From NCBI GenBank assembly GCA_039619475.1, contig CM077115.1:62192864-62256863 (forward strand): a DNA stretch of 64,000 bases, read 5' to 3'. This document shows, piece after piece, positions 23,136-33,600 of this stretch. The DNA comes from Icerya purchasi (lineage: Eukaryota > Arthropoda > Insecta > Hemiptera > Monophlebidae). The stretch's first letter is position 1; every line of letters starts with the position of its first letter. The translations under genes were made by a program, and so were the position numbers. Below the pieces are notes generated by a model. That model was not told the DNA's origin and did not search any database. It was given only the letters and a program-made list of their open reading frames with translations.

Positions 23136-24162
23136 CAGGGCCGGCCTTAACCATCTAGGCGCCTCGGGCGAGTCATTCATTTGACGCCCTTTATTATTCT
23201 ATATTATAAGTTTAAAAAAAATTATTTTCAATTTGGTACCGTATTTTTTATTGAATTTAATATAATACAAAACTCATCAATTTACATATTATTATTATTA
23301 ATACTTTTTACCGATTCGTTTTCTACGCAATGTACATATTGTCTGTCACTTAGTCACTAAACATTTAATGAAAATAAAAAATTAAACAACTGAAACATAA
23401 TTTTTCTAGTTTTTTTTGTCGACAAACTCTCCAATAAGACTGGCAAAATCTAGGTTTACTGAAACTTGATTTTCAATGAACAGCAAAGCCAAACTGGTTA
23501 TTCTTGTTTTTGATACATAATGGCCCGTAAGTAGTACGTTTTTATCAATTTTAGTTTGGAAAAACTGCGTTCGCCACTTGCAACGGTCGTCGCTGGTATT
23601 GTTAACAAAATACGCAACGTTATCTAGGTGTTGGGATGTAACTCCTGAAAATTGTGCTTTTCGAATTTGAACAAAAGTAAGAAAAAAAAAAAATCCAAAT
23701 AATATTGCTTACCAGAAACTGATTCAGCAATGAACGCTAAATAACCAGTGAAACACTACACTCAGTAGACGCCAATTTTTGCAAAAAAAAAAAAAAAATT
23801 TCTAGCTTATGAATTTTCTTTGCTGGTTGAAAAATACTTTACGTAAATACGATTTAACCCAATTTTTACGTGAAAACACAACACATATTTAACAATGGAT
23901 CACATTCGTCTAATTTCCTAGACTAGTCAATGCGAAATGTAACAAAAACGGCAAAATGACAGGTCGTCTTAAATGTGCTCTGAATATTCGAACTCACTTC
24001 TACCAGATTGGTTCATAAAAGTTAATGCACTAAATTTAATCTTAATCTCGTGTAGATGGGGGTTCAAATTAAGTGGTTAAGCAAGCGCTACGCGCCCGGC
24101 GCCCCCTAAACGCTGGCCCTCCAGGCGACCGCCCGGGTCGCCCTACCCTAGAGTCGGCTCTG
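23136..24162 (-). mobile_element. hAT element relic with 8-bp target duplication
   Basis: The ends are CAGGGCCGGCC at 23136 and GTCGGCTCTG ending at 24162. Flanks are gacctatg (23128-23135) and gccctatg (24163-24170), a 7/8 match, which is the duplication size of hAT. Sub-terminal GCGCC/GGGCGA-rich sequence is typical of the family. The 1.03-kb interior keeps only the end of the transposase on the minus strand, so the copy is non-autonomous. Confidence 0.85.
23406..23670 (-). pseudogene. hAT transposase dimerisation domain (hATC) relic
   Basis: The minus-strand frame reads KWRTQFFQTKIDKN, TRITSLALLFIENQ and LDFASLIGEFVDKKN before a stop at 23406. This fits the hATC pattern (GERSFSKLK.IK...RL..LALLSIE...). 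The GERSFS motif has decayed to KWRTQFF. The rest of the transposase (BED finger, catalytic core) is gone. Confidence 0.75.
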
Positions 24163-24170
24163 GCCCTATG

Positions 24171-27100
24171 TTAATAAAATACTAGCTCGAAAAACAACTG
24201 AAAATTACAAATTTATATGATATACACAAATGTTTTAAGTGAATTTGCTGTGAATAATTCGCCGATCGTTTTCTGCGCCGTTTCAAGTTTTGTAACAACA
24301 ATTTAATCGGTGGGCGGGGGGGCATCACAATGTAACTTTCGTACATTTCACTTATACATTCTTTTAATCATTCACTGACCTCTAGTTGTAGCTTCTGCGA
24401 ATGATTTATTAGAGTTATTTTTTGCTTACAATAATAAATATAAGTTTATGATTATTCTCGGTGAATTTTATCTTTTTCCGAATTAATAATATTGAAGAAA
24501 CGGTTTTTTGTAAAATTGCAATAGGTTTTGATTGAGCTACTGCAATTCAAAAAAAATAATACGGCAGCATAACGCAAAGTAAAGTCTACGTAAATGTACG
24601 GGGGAGAGAGAAATATTGTGTGAAATAGTAGAGCAAAAAATTGATACTTTGTAACGATCTCAGCGTAATTTATTGGCAAATATTTAATTTTAAAAACTCG
24701 ATTGATATATTTTTGATCGGAAAGTAGTAAATTAAAATTTCCCTATAATAAGTGTATTTTATTGCAAACTGTATAATATAACATATTTCGTTTAAATAAT
24801 ATTTAATTCATTGGCGAACAAATGCTTTATAATTTCATTACTAATTTTAGTATAGATGATGACGTTTTTTGATTAATTCAATAAATTCGTGGTATAGTAA
24901 TGTAAAAATAATGCGCACTCAGTATTATTAAGTATTGTAACATTGTAAAAAGAGATTATAAAGCGGGCTTAATGCGAGACGCCATCAGCTAAGATGGCTC
25001 ATATTGTCATGAGCCTACAGTGAGTAACGTAAATAAAATATTGATTTTGTGTTTGGAATTCTGGCTTTACTATGCTGTGGGAAATGAAAAACATAGATTA
25101 AATTTTATATTCCTTATTTTATTTATTATCGATCAACACAGTATAGTATTTCGTATATAATTCTCTCGTAATGTTCGAACCGAGTAAAGTAAAGTAGCTG
25201 ATTAAATGGTTTGAACGGTTGGGAAGTTGGAATATAATTCCGATGCCGTACCAACACAATTATAATAACGTAGAATTAACTAAGGCTAGACGCGGATACA
25301 CTGCTGCCCGACTAAAGCGACGTAATTTTGCCAAAAATTACGCGTTTGATAAGCATGATGTGTCGTTGCGAGTGGTCGGGCAGTACCGACAGCTGATCGA
25401 CTACCTGGGTTTTCGGGAGTCTTGCGCTCGTTCGTCAAGGGGGAGTATCCGTTTTGCTCTAAAAAGAGTTCTCGTAATTTGAAGCGTTGCGTGGTCAGCG
25501 GACCCGCATCAATTTTTAAATTAAATTATTTGTCCGTCGACATAATAATTAATACGTGTGAAGAATTTTTAATATTTTCATATTCGCGTTGTTTATCTGT
25601 TAAATGTGTCGATCACCTGCTTTGTTCCGAAATACTCTAGTCACCGACGCGTGGTCTAATTGTGCATGAATATATCTTTTTATCAATAATTTGAATTTAT
25701 TCGCGTCTATTACGTGACACATAACACGAGCCTCCAGGCTTGGTTGATAGTTAGGAGGACACGGCAACCCGAGCCGCGGTGCGATAGCTATTTGTTTAGC
25801 TTGGGTGGTCTCCGTCCTTTTATTGATCTAATCGTGAAACTGGAGGAGTTTGGAGAAGCCAGAGTGACGTGACATCAGAATTGAGCACACGACAATATTA
25901 ATTTACCGTTACGTAAATTGGGATTTATTGATATCGAAAAAAACAAAAAAAAAAAAAAACAAAAAAAAAACGGAATAAAAAAAAAACAGTTTATCAGAAA
26001 ACCCCTACAAGCTACGATAAATGATTCATGGTGCGTGCAGAATAAGAAGCAATTTACAAGTGTCACTTGAAAAATCGCACAGTTAAATGGCTTTATCGCT
26101 ATAGTATGCGTAATGATAGTGATACGCATTTACATAGTCTCGCCGGAAATTCTGTCAAGCGCGTATAGAAATTTAGTGCTATAAAAAAAATGTGACAGCA
26201 ATGTAGACGACGCATAGTTCAGATATAATTGGCTCTGCATGATCTGGTAACTTTAGTGCAATCATTTGGTCATAGAGTGCAGCGGATGCGAAAATTATGT
26301 TGCAATTATAGTTTTACGGTGCACATTGGTAAAAAACGGCTTTAAAAATTTTTCTGCTGTTTGGCAAAACTGGAATTGACCGTAATTTCTCGTGTATTCT
26401 ATTATTAAATTGTACGAAGGAACTAGGGGTTGCTACGAAATAGGCGTCTGTGCATATCGTATACGGGTCTGCAAACTTGTGAATGCTGTAAGGGTTTTTT
26501 TTTATCCTTTACGCAATCGAAAGATTTCCGATCTGCCGTATTTCGTGAATATTTAGAATCAGGTGGTGCATTTCTATCGAAGGTGTACGTGAATCGCAAT
26601 AATTCACTCCCAAATTGCGAGAAATTCGTAAAGGACACTCCACAAAACTGTTAAAAACATACGGAGAAAAAGTGAATTCGAAAAGGAAAATGAAGAGTAT
26701 CCAAAACGATAGAATTTACGCCGAGAATTCTTATAGCGTTAAAGAGAAGTGTTTTCCTCGGGAAGTCGCCATCCATCGTCAGTGACGGTGTGGCTTACGG
26801 GGCGGCGTTCTGATAGGTGTAAAAACGGATGTGGTAGAGCACAATTTCAGAGTCCGTTGCGAGGTCCTTAGATTTTTTTTTTTTTTTCATAATAAAGAAT
26901 AGCTTTTTGAGTAAGACTATTCAGCACCTGCTTCGCACAAAGCGAATCGTGTACAACGGTGGTTAGCGAAAAATGTTCTCGCGTTTATCGCAGCGTGTGA
27001 TTGGCGTCTGGAAGTTCAGACCTTGAGTTACTGGGTTACAAGTTACGAGATATGATAGGCATCAGCCATTGCCACATTTCCACTGAATAATTGAAGAAAG

Positions 27101-29435
27101 TACCGCGGAGACCGCGCACGAAATACCTTTCGATACATCATGCTTGCAGCAATTAACGAGTGAGCGCGACCGAATCGATTGAAGTTATACATTAAATCCA
27201 GCGTTGACCATTTTGAATAAATTTTAATGTAAAAAGAGCCCATTTTCTGTACCTTTCTTTTTTTCCCATACAATATACTTATTTCTTAATTACATCATTT
27301 CCATAATGATTGATTAATATGTCCCATTTGATTAAGTTTTAGTGACACATTAATCTCATTTTACATTATTACATTATTACATTATTACATTATTACATTA
27401 TTACATTATTACATTATTATATTATTATTATACTTGTCTATTTTTAAAAAATTTGTACTTAATACTATAAGATCATCTTATAAATATTTTTGATAAATTC
27501 CATAAAAACATGTTCATCTATACTACTATCAAATATTTATCGTTATTGTGTATCCCTGTAAAATGTGTCGTCGTCCTATATTATCCCTGTAAATTACATA
27601 TCCAATACATCTATCTGAATCTAAAATTATAAATCCTTTTAGAGATAATCTTTAAATATTCGATGGCCCGATATGAGAACAAGTTAAAATTTAGGAAATA
27701 AATATTATCGTTAATTCTTTCAATTACGCCTGGAAAAAACTAAAATATTACCACCGTCCCCGATTATAATTTTTCCATATTTCCCGGAACTTATTAATAT
27801 AATATTCATGTATTACCTTTTTAAATTGCTTTAATTCAATTTATTTATTTCCATTAATTAAATACGGCTTTTCACATGTATTACGTTAATAAAATTATAA
27901 AAATAAACCTATAATATATCTCCATTTCTAATTGTATACTTCTCGCTATATACGGCATCAAAATGATGAAAATGATGAAAAAGTTAAAAGAAGAACAGTA
28001 ATAGTAATCTTTTTTCGCTGATTTTAACCCATTTTTGATACCCGTAAACATACGAATAAATAAATTGTATATAATAATGCCGTGACTAATAATATAAGTA
28101 AAATAACGAAAATGGTCCTACATGATTTAATTTTATTGCCAATGTTTTTTGATAACTTTTTAAAATTTTGCGATGTTTTTTAATTTTAAACGCGTCAACA
28201 TGCAAATACTACCAGCATATGAAACGTCATTAGGTAATATTACCGATTTATATCGATTCCCTTCTTATAATTTAATCTATTATTGTAAAATTAATTAAAA
28301 ACCCGTATAAATTTCGTTAATTTACTTTTAATATAATTAAAGTGGTTGCGGAATTTTAATTTACTATTATATATTTAACCGACTGTAGTAGTACACATTT
28401 AATATTTAGCCCGTATCGATTTAAACTAAAAGGGCTATCGGTATTTGTTAAATATCATATAATTCGATTTTTCTATGTTAATATACATATATGGACTAAA
28501 TTTATCCAAAACTCTTCGCTTCTTGACGATAAAATTGTAACATTTTACAATTCTCAATTTATTTGAGAATAAAATTGCGACGGAATTTATGGCGAAATAA
28601 TATTAAGGGAAAATAATGAAATCGGCCCCCCCCCCCGTTCATAAAAAATAAGAAAAAATTGTTCTTTCGTAAATTTTATTTCGAATGTGCGAAATTCAAA
28701 ACAAATTTCTGCCACCTTGCCCATTTTACGAATTACGCGATTTCATTATCCGCGCGTGACCTACATTTCGATTAGCAAAACATAGGGTTGATGAATGCGC
28801 GCAAAATGAAACGGAATTTTGAACTTTGGAGCTATTAGAAACGGCCAAAAGCTAGACTCACAGATATTTCCAGATTGCGCCGGTACCCCTGTTACTTTTT
28901 ATCCCTTTTTCAGATAACTAAACCTAGAGCTTCATCGGATTATTTATGATCGAAACTGGACTTAAAAAAATGTATAATTTGTCCTTGACGTTTTGTCTTC
29001 TTGAAAAGTAATGAAAATAAGCGAGAGAAAACCGAAATATAAATAATATGAAAAACGTCGAAGTGAAATATAACTTATTCCGCCTAGCACGTGGTGTGAG
29101 TGCTTTTTTGAATAATAAGGTTTCACTCGAATCCAGTGATAACCGTATCTAATGAAATATCTCGTTTTAAATTGTACTCTTGCAGCCGCCTATAACATCG
29201 TTCTGAAAGATACTTATTTTCCATGAATTCATCCCATCTCAATTTCATCATCTACAAATGTTCGTACTAGTTTTTGGTTTTTATGTAATTTGCTATCCGC
29301 TAGGTTTGTAAGAGCGGAAAAATAAGCTAAAATCAATTTCGGTATAACAATTTTCTTAAACTTTGTTTCAGTTTCGGCCTTTTTGTAGCTGTTAAACTTA
29401 GACTCGGTCGTTGTTTTCAGATTTTCAACAGCCAT
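24171..29435. other. Unassigned DNA, no recognised gene
   Basis: A moderately GC-richer patch at 25220-25880 holds an 87-codon ORF (25219-25482, arginine-rich) of unknown nature. The frame at 26430-26654 contains TCECCKGFF, which resembles a nuclear receptor P-box but lacks the remaining zinc ligands. Poly-T/A runs lie at 26873-26888 and 25938-25985, and poly-C at 28627-28636. Confidence 0.45.
27362..27419. repeat. 8-bp tandem repeat (ATTACATT)n
   Basis: About seven direct copies, decaying into ATT repeats on the right. Confidence 0.9.
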
Positions 29436-29439
29436 TTGT

Positions 29440-29715
29440 CCACTTCACCTTCTTCTCGCTCATTTGCGCTTAGCGCTGATTTTCGTAAATATCTTTACCG
29501 AAAATTTAGAAAATAAAATCGTTCAGAAGTGGGCATCGAAGTTACAAATACGGTATGTGGACGATACGTTTGTGATTTGGCAGCGTGGAAGGGATAAAAT
29601 ACCGGAGTTCCTCCCGGATTTGAACAATTTTCACCGCAATGTAAAATTCACACGCTGAAAGAGGAAGAGAATGTGGAACATTAGCGTATTCAGGTGTGTG
29701 TGTCAGTTGAAAACG
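29440..29715 (+). pseudogene. Penelope-like reverse transcriptase relic
   Basis: The frame 29464-29658 reads IFVNIFTENLENKIV and then LQIRYVDDTFVIWQRGRDKI followed by FLPDLNNFHRNVKFT. RYVDDTFVIW followed by a FL..LN..H.N..FT block is diagnostic of the Penelope-like RT, with both catalytic Asp residues of YVDD present. Only the palm fragment survives, and frameshifts follow at 29656. The GIY-YIG relic 1 kb downstream is at the distance expected for the same element. Confidence 0.8.
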
Positions 29716-30420
29716 ATGATATTCGTCGTTGTCGTCGTCGTTGTCGCAGCTCTTGGAACAAGAGATAGCGTACAACTCATATGATCCGATTTCTGGCATC
29801 CGTCACTGTTTTCTGAAATGTTTTGATAATCAGATTCGATATTATCCCACTTTTGCTCTGTAGGGTTTCCCTTGTATTTTTCCCCCTGGGCTGCCAACAT
29901 GAAGATTCGGTTTTTTCGTATCTCATCAGCCATATATGTATTTCGTTTTTCTTCTCCGAATACTGTCGACTATTATTACAGGTTTTCCTTCGTCTACTCT
30001 AGTTAGAATAACTGACGGGCGGGGAATTTTTAATTATCTGCGATAACACCACATTTCAAAAGAATTTATTCTTTTTTTTTTTTTTACTATTTGCACTCGT
30101 AATCCATGTTTCACATGTATACTATAGTATTGACCACACATAGTAACGCATTATTCTTTTTAGGAGCGTAAATGATTAAATTTTTTTCGTAAATCCACCC
30201 ACACCAATAAATATTTCCATAAAGGGCCAAAAGTATGGAATGTTTAGAACTTTGATAAAAATGAGCGGAAAGAATATGCCGTAAGGAAAAAATTGAGACA
30301 GAATTAGTGGTATACGTAAAAACTTCCACTACGATGGGAAATGGTTACGAAGAAAATTAAGCGAAAAAATTAATTTCGAAATGTTTCGTAAAGTCAAAAT
30401 AACGAATGAAAAAAAGGAAA
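29716..30420. other. Decayed interior of the Penelope-like element
   Basis: This segment lies between the RT and GIY-YIG relics and should correspond to the RT thumb and linker, but I cannot read those domains in any frame. It contains a GTC/GTT-rich stretch at 29725-29750 and a poly-T run near 30070-30085. Confidence 0.4.
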
Positions 30421-30706
30421 ATGAAAATGGCGAGTTTATTTTGCGTTACTACGTTGCCCTACATTAAAAATGTTACGAATAGAATTGAACAAATTTTAAG
30501 AAAAAAGCAAAATTCGGACAATATTTGGGGTAAAGAGGTAAATAAAATATTAAAGACGATTTACTATTATATAGAATTTCGTGTTTGCGTGGTTTACGTG
30601 GGACAAACTGGAACGGCTCTACTATATATGTGTAAGAATTAAAGGGTGACACGAAGCAGATTGCCGACACAAACGGGAAGGAAAAAATGCGCGGTAGCCC
30701 AACATA

Positions 30707-30735
30707 CACCCTGTCAAGAAAGTATCGGGAATTGT
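30707..30735 (+). repeat. Mariner 5' terminal inverted repeat
   Basis: 29 bp, perfect inverted match to 31997-32025; the transposase binds and cuts here. Confidence 0.97.
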
Positions 30736-30900
30736 CAATTTAAATCTCCCGGGTAATAGCTAGGCAGATAATTTTTTTTTTCCAGGTTGGTACAACTGTT
30801 TTGTATTATGATGCCTATTTTTAGCGCGATCTGTCAACCAGTGTGTTTACAGCAGCTGTTAAAATCAGTCGACCTTGAAGTGTTTTGTCGAAGTTTTACA

Positions 30901-31977
30901 ATGAGTGAAAATATTGAACAACGTACTTGTGTTAAATTCTGTGTTTCGAACGAAATTTCTTGTGCCGATACACTGAAAATGTTACAGAAGGCTTTTGGTG
31001 AATCTGCTTTATCAAAAACGCGGGTTTACGAGTGGTACAGAGCGTTCAAGGATGGTCGGGAGACGGTCGAAGACATGCCTCGCTCTGGACGGCCTTCAAC
31101 GAGTGTGACCGATGATAACGTCGATAAAATCAAGGAAATCGTTGCTGAAAATTGTCATGTGAGCTTGAGAGAGATGGCTCATGGATTGGGCATGTCACAC
31201 GAGAGCGTACGTACGATTGTGCACGAAAAATTGGGTATGCAACGCGTTGCGGCTCGGCTTGTTCCGAAAGACCTGAATTTCTTTCAAAAAAAGTACCGAG
31301 AACAGGTAGCTGCAGACATGCTGGATCGAGCCAATTTGGATCCTACCTTCTTGGAAAAGATAATTACTGGTGACGAGACATGGGTGTACGAGTACGACAC
31401 GCTTACGAACCAGCAATCGTCCGAATGGCGGCCAATTGGCGCGCCAAAGCCGAAAAAACCTCGCCAAAGCCGATCGAAAGTGAAGATCATGTTGATTGTT
31501 TTCTTCGATATTCGAGGCGTGGTACACTATGAATATGTGCCAGCCGGACAGACAGTCACCAAAGAGTTTTACTTAAGTGTTTTGAGACGTTTGAGAGAGG
31601 CTATCCGTCGTAAACGTAACGATTTGTGGGTCGACAATTCTTGGATTCTCCATCACGATAATGCGCCGTCTCACAAAGCCATAATTGTGAATGAGTTTTT
31701 GGCCAAACACTCGGTAAATATCATCGAACAACCGCCGTATTCACCAGATTTAGCACCCTGCGACTTCTTCCTATTCTCAAAACTCAAATTTCCGCTACGG
31801 GGAATGCGCTTCGAATCGATTGATGACATCAAGACGAATGCGACGCGAGAGCTAAAGGCCATCCCGGAAACCGCCTATCAGAAGTGCTTTGCCGAGTGGA
31901 AAAAGCGTTGGCATATGTGCATCGCTTCGAATGGATGTTATTTTGAAGGTGACAAAATAAATTTGGATGAAAATTAA
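30901..31977 (+). CDS. Mariner transposase, full length
   Basis: This 358-residue protein cuts the element out and inserts it at TA sites. I chose the Met at 30901 (MSENIEQRTCVKFC) because it matches the usual mariner N-terminus; the frame is open 38 codons further upstream to 30787 without family similarity. Two helix-turn-helix regions lie in residues 1-110 (linker RSGRPSTS at 61-68). The catalytic triad is Asp158 (ITGDETWVYEYD), Asp253 (HHDNAPSH) and Asp288 (YSPDLAPCDFFLF), with 34 residues between the last two: D,D34D. The block that reads WVPHEL in Mos1-type enzymes is RLVPKDL here (119-125). I see no stop, frameshift or lost catalytic residue. The subfamily is probably vertumnana-like, judged from memory. 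Confidence 0.97.
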   Translation: MSENIEQRTCVKFCVSNEISCADTLKMLQKAFGESALSKTRVYEWYRAFKDGRETVEDMPRSGRPSTSVTDDNVDKIKEIVAENCHVSLREMAHGLGMSHESVRTIVHEKLGMQRVAARLVPKDLNFFQKKYREQVAADMLDRANLDPTFLEKIITGDETWVYEYDTLTNQQSSEWRPIGAPKPKKPRQSRSKVKIMLIVFFDIRGVVHYEYVPAGQTVTKEFYLSVLRRLREAIRRKRNDLWVDNSWILHHDNAPSHKAIIVNEFLAKHSVNIIEQPPYSPDLAPCDFFLFSKLKFPLRGMRFESIDDIKTNATRELKAIPETAYQKCFAEWKKRWHMCIASNGCYFEGDKINLDEN

Positions 31978-31996
31978 AAATTGTTCGTTTTATTTA

Positions 31997-32025
31997 ACAA
32001 TTCCCGATACTTTCTTGACAGGGTG
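31997..32025 (-). repeat. Mariner 3' terminal inverted repeat
   Basis: 29 bp, perfect inverted match to 30707-30735, followed by the TA duplication. Confidence 0.97.
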
Positions 32026-32300
32026 TATATACAACGAACGCAATATGAAACGAAGTTTAGCGACACCTACACGTATTAGCGAAGGTCGAAAATAAGCGGG
32101 GTTAATCAGAGGAGGCGATTGAAGTAGAAAGATATGAAAATTTTAACGCAAAGATGGCAGTTTAAAAATCGATTCAAATTCGGAAACGGTGATTGGTTAA
32201 ACAAAAAACAGTCAACCGGATGCATATCTGCGAATGTTGCATATTTATTTAAGGAGAGGGTTTTTCCTAGTCGCCAGCTCAGTGTTGTTTTATTTACACG

Positions 32301-32724
32301 ACGAATAAAATAATATTCAAAACGTCAACGAAAAAAAAGAAAAAATTTAAATGTGATTTTTACTGAAAATAATAGACGAATGGCAAATCAAAAAAGTCAC
32401 GAAAATATTTATATTCTGTTTTAACAAACGATGTAAGAAAAAGGTCACCTGTAAAAATAGTTTTAACGCTTCCGAGCAGTAAATTCCTTCCGATCGATGC
32501 TGCCGGTTTACTGATTTTCTAGTCTTCTTAGCTTACTAGAAACGTTTTCCTTCTGACTTTGATGTCTATACGCGCCTTATACGTAGGATAAAGAACAAAT
32601 CGAAAAACGAAATATCAAAATCATTCAGTACGCAAATGACTTGGCGATATACTCATCATTTAAAACTTTTGGTTTCGCAGTTGCCAATCAAGAATTTAAT
32701 TTTCTTTTAATTCCTCATTTATTC
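32301..32724. other. No recognised feature
   Basis: AT-rich DNA between the Penelope-like relic and the LINE cluster; nothing readable in six frames. Confidence 0.5.
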
Positions 32725-33600
32725 TTCATTCCTTAACATTTACTGGCGATTCCAAGAGTTCAGTGGGAGTAGCTGCTTCCCTTTTCTCTCCAGCCAGTAA
32801 TTCCGCTTATCCTTCAGGCTGCCGGCTTCCATCTTATACGCGGAACTTTACGCCATTCTTCGAGCAGCTATGCTCGATCCTCTGACAGATACCTAATCAT
32901 TTCAGACTCGAAAAGTGCTGTTCAAGCTATATCCTCTCCTTTTCCCTCATACTTCCTTGACTTTATTGTTTTCCGTATACGTTCTCTCATCTATAGTCTT
33001 TCCCTTTCCCATTCCATTTCCATCGACCTTCTTTGGGTTCCAAGTGTCATGTGGGTATCGATGATAACGAGGCGGTGGATCCCTTGGCTCGCTTAGCATT
33101 ATTTTGTTAAAAATATTCCTGGTCACAACATACTCTCCCTCTCCAAAAAAAGTTCATGTCAAGCTTTAGTCGGATGTATATTTTCGCTCTTTTTCTAATC
33201 GGAACTCATTTTACCTTTCTATTCAGCCTAGTATTTCCTGTTCGTGGTTCTATTATTTCCCTAACCTCAAACGTTTTCTCATTATTGCTATCTGTCGTCT
33301 GCGGTTCAATTACTTTGCTCTTTCCCCGTCCCCTTATTGTCCATTGCACTTTAGTGGCCTTACTTTCATTTGTGATCCTGACCACGTGCTGTTTAAGTGT
33401 TCCAATCTTTCCTCCGAACCGAATATCCTATACGCTCAGCTATTAGGAGCTAAATTTTCCTACTCCCTATAATGCTTCCTATATCTTAACTTTGCCGTCT
33501 TCAAAATTCTTGCCGCTTTTCTTTCATCGATCTCTGACCGGATTAAAATTTAATCTCTAATCGAGCCCAAAAAAAAAAAAAAAAAAAACAAAAAAAAAAT
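32725..33600 (+). pseudogene. LINE relic: RNase H and 3' end with poly-A (I-type)
   Basis: The plus strand reads TGDSKSSVGVAASLFSP, then YTAELYAILRAAML, DRYLIISDSKSAVQAISSPF and IDLLWVPS, in order the D, E and D positions of RNase H; the last block (GYRD...) is frameshifted. Further on come CDPDHVLFKCSNL and YNASYILTLPSSKF, matching the C-terminal end of the family at 3190-4200 and 53142-53645. A poly-A run at 33568-33588 marks the 3' end. Several frameshifts; reverse transcriptase missing. Confidence 0.75.

Larger units (their letters stand above)
30707..32025 (+). mobile_element. Complete mariner element (1319 bp)
   Basis: The terminal inverted repeats at 30707-30735 and 31997-32025 match over 29 bp without mismatch (they begin CACCCTGTCAAG). 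Each end is flanked by TA (30705-30706 and 32026-32027), the mariner target duplication. The size is normal for the superfamily. It interrupts the GIY-YIG domain of a Penelope-like relic. Perfect TIRs plus an uninterrupted transposase indicate a recent insertion. Confidence 0.97.
30421..32300 (+). pseudogene. Penelope-like GIY-YIG endonuclease relic, split by the mariner
   Basis: Before the insertion the plus strand reads LPYIKNVTNRIEQILRKKQN (from 30454) and then VCVVYVGQTGTALL (30585-30627) with a partly legible Arg- and Lys-rich continuation. After the mariner (from 32026) it resumes with YTTNAI, VLAKVEN and EAIEVERYENFNAK (about 32112-32156), the usual end of the GIY-YIG domain. The YIG motif reads YVG and several stops are present. 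The mariner sits at a TA dinucleotide between the two parts. Confidence 0.8.

Noticed and set aside
24950..25160. Possible LTR (TATA-like sequence and AATAAA)
   Set aside because: No second copy, no TG...CA ends and no primer binding site were found.
27362..27419. CRISPR-like array
   Set aside because: The 8-bp units are contiguous without spacers; it is a microsatellite-type repeat in eukaryotic DNA.
29542..29933. Minus-strand ORFs over the Penelope-like RT
   Set aside because: Antisense to a recognisable RT frame and containing a GAC/ACG-repeat derived Asp/Thr run.
31195..31527. ORFs of 110 and 68 codons (minus) and 73 codons (plus) within the mariner
   Set aside because: They are shadows of the intact transposase frame.
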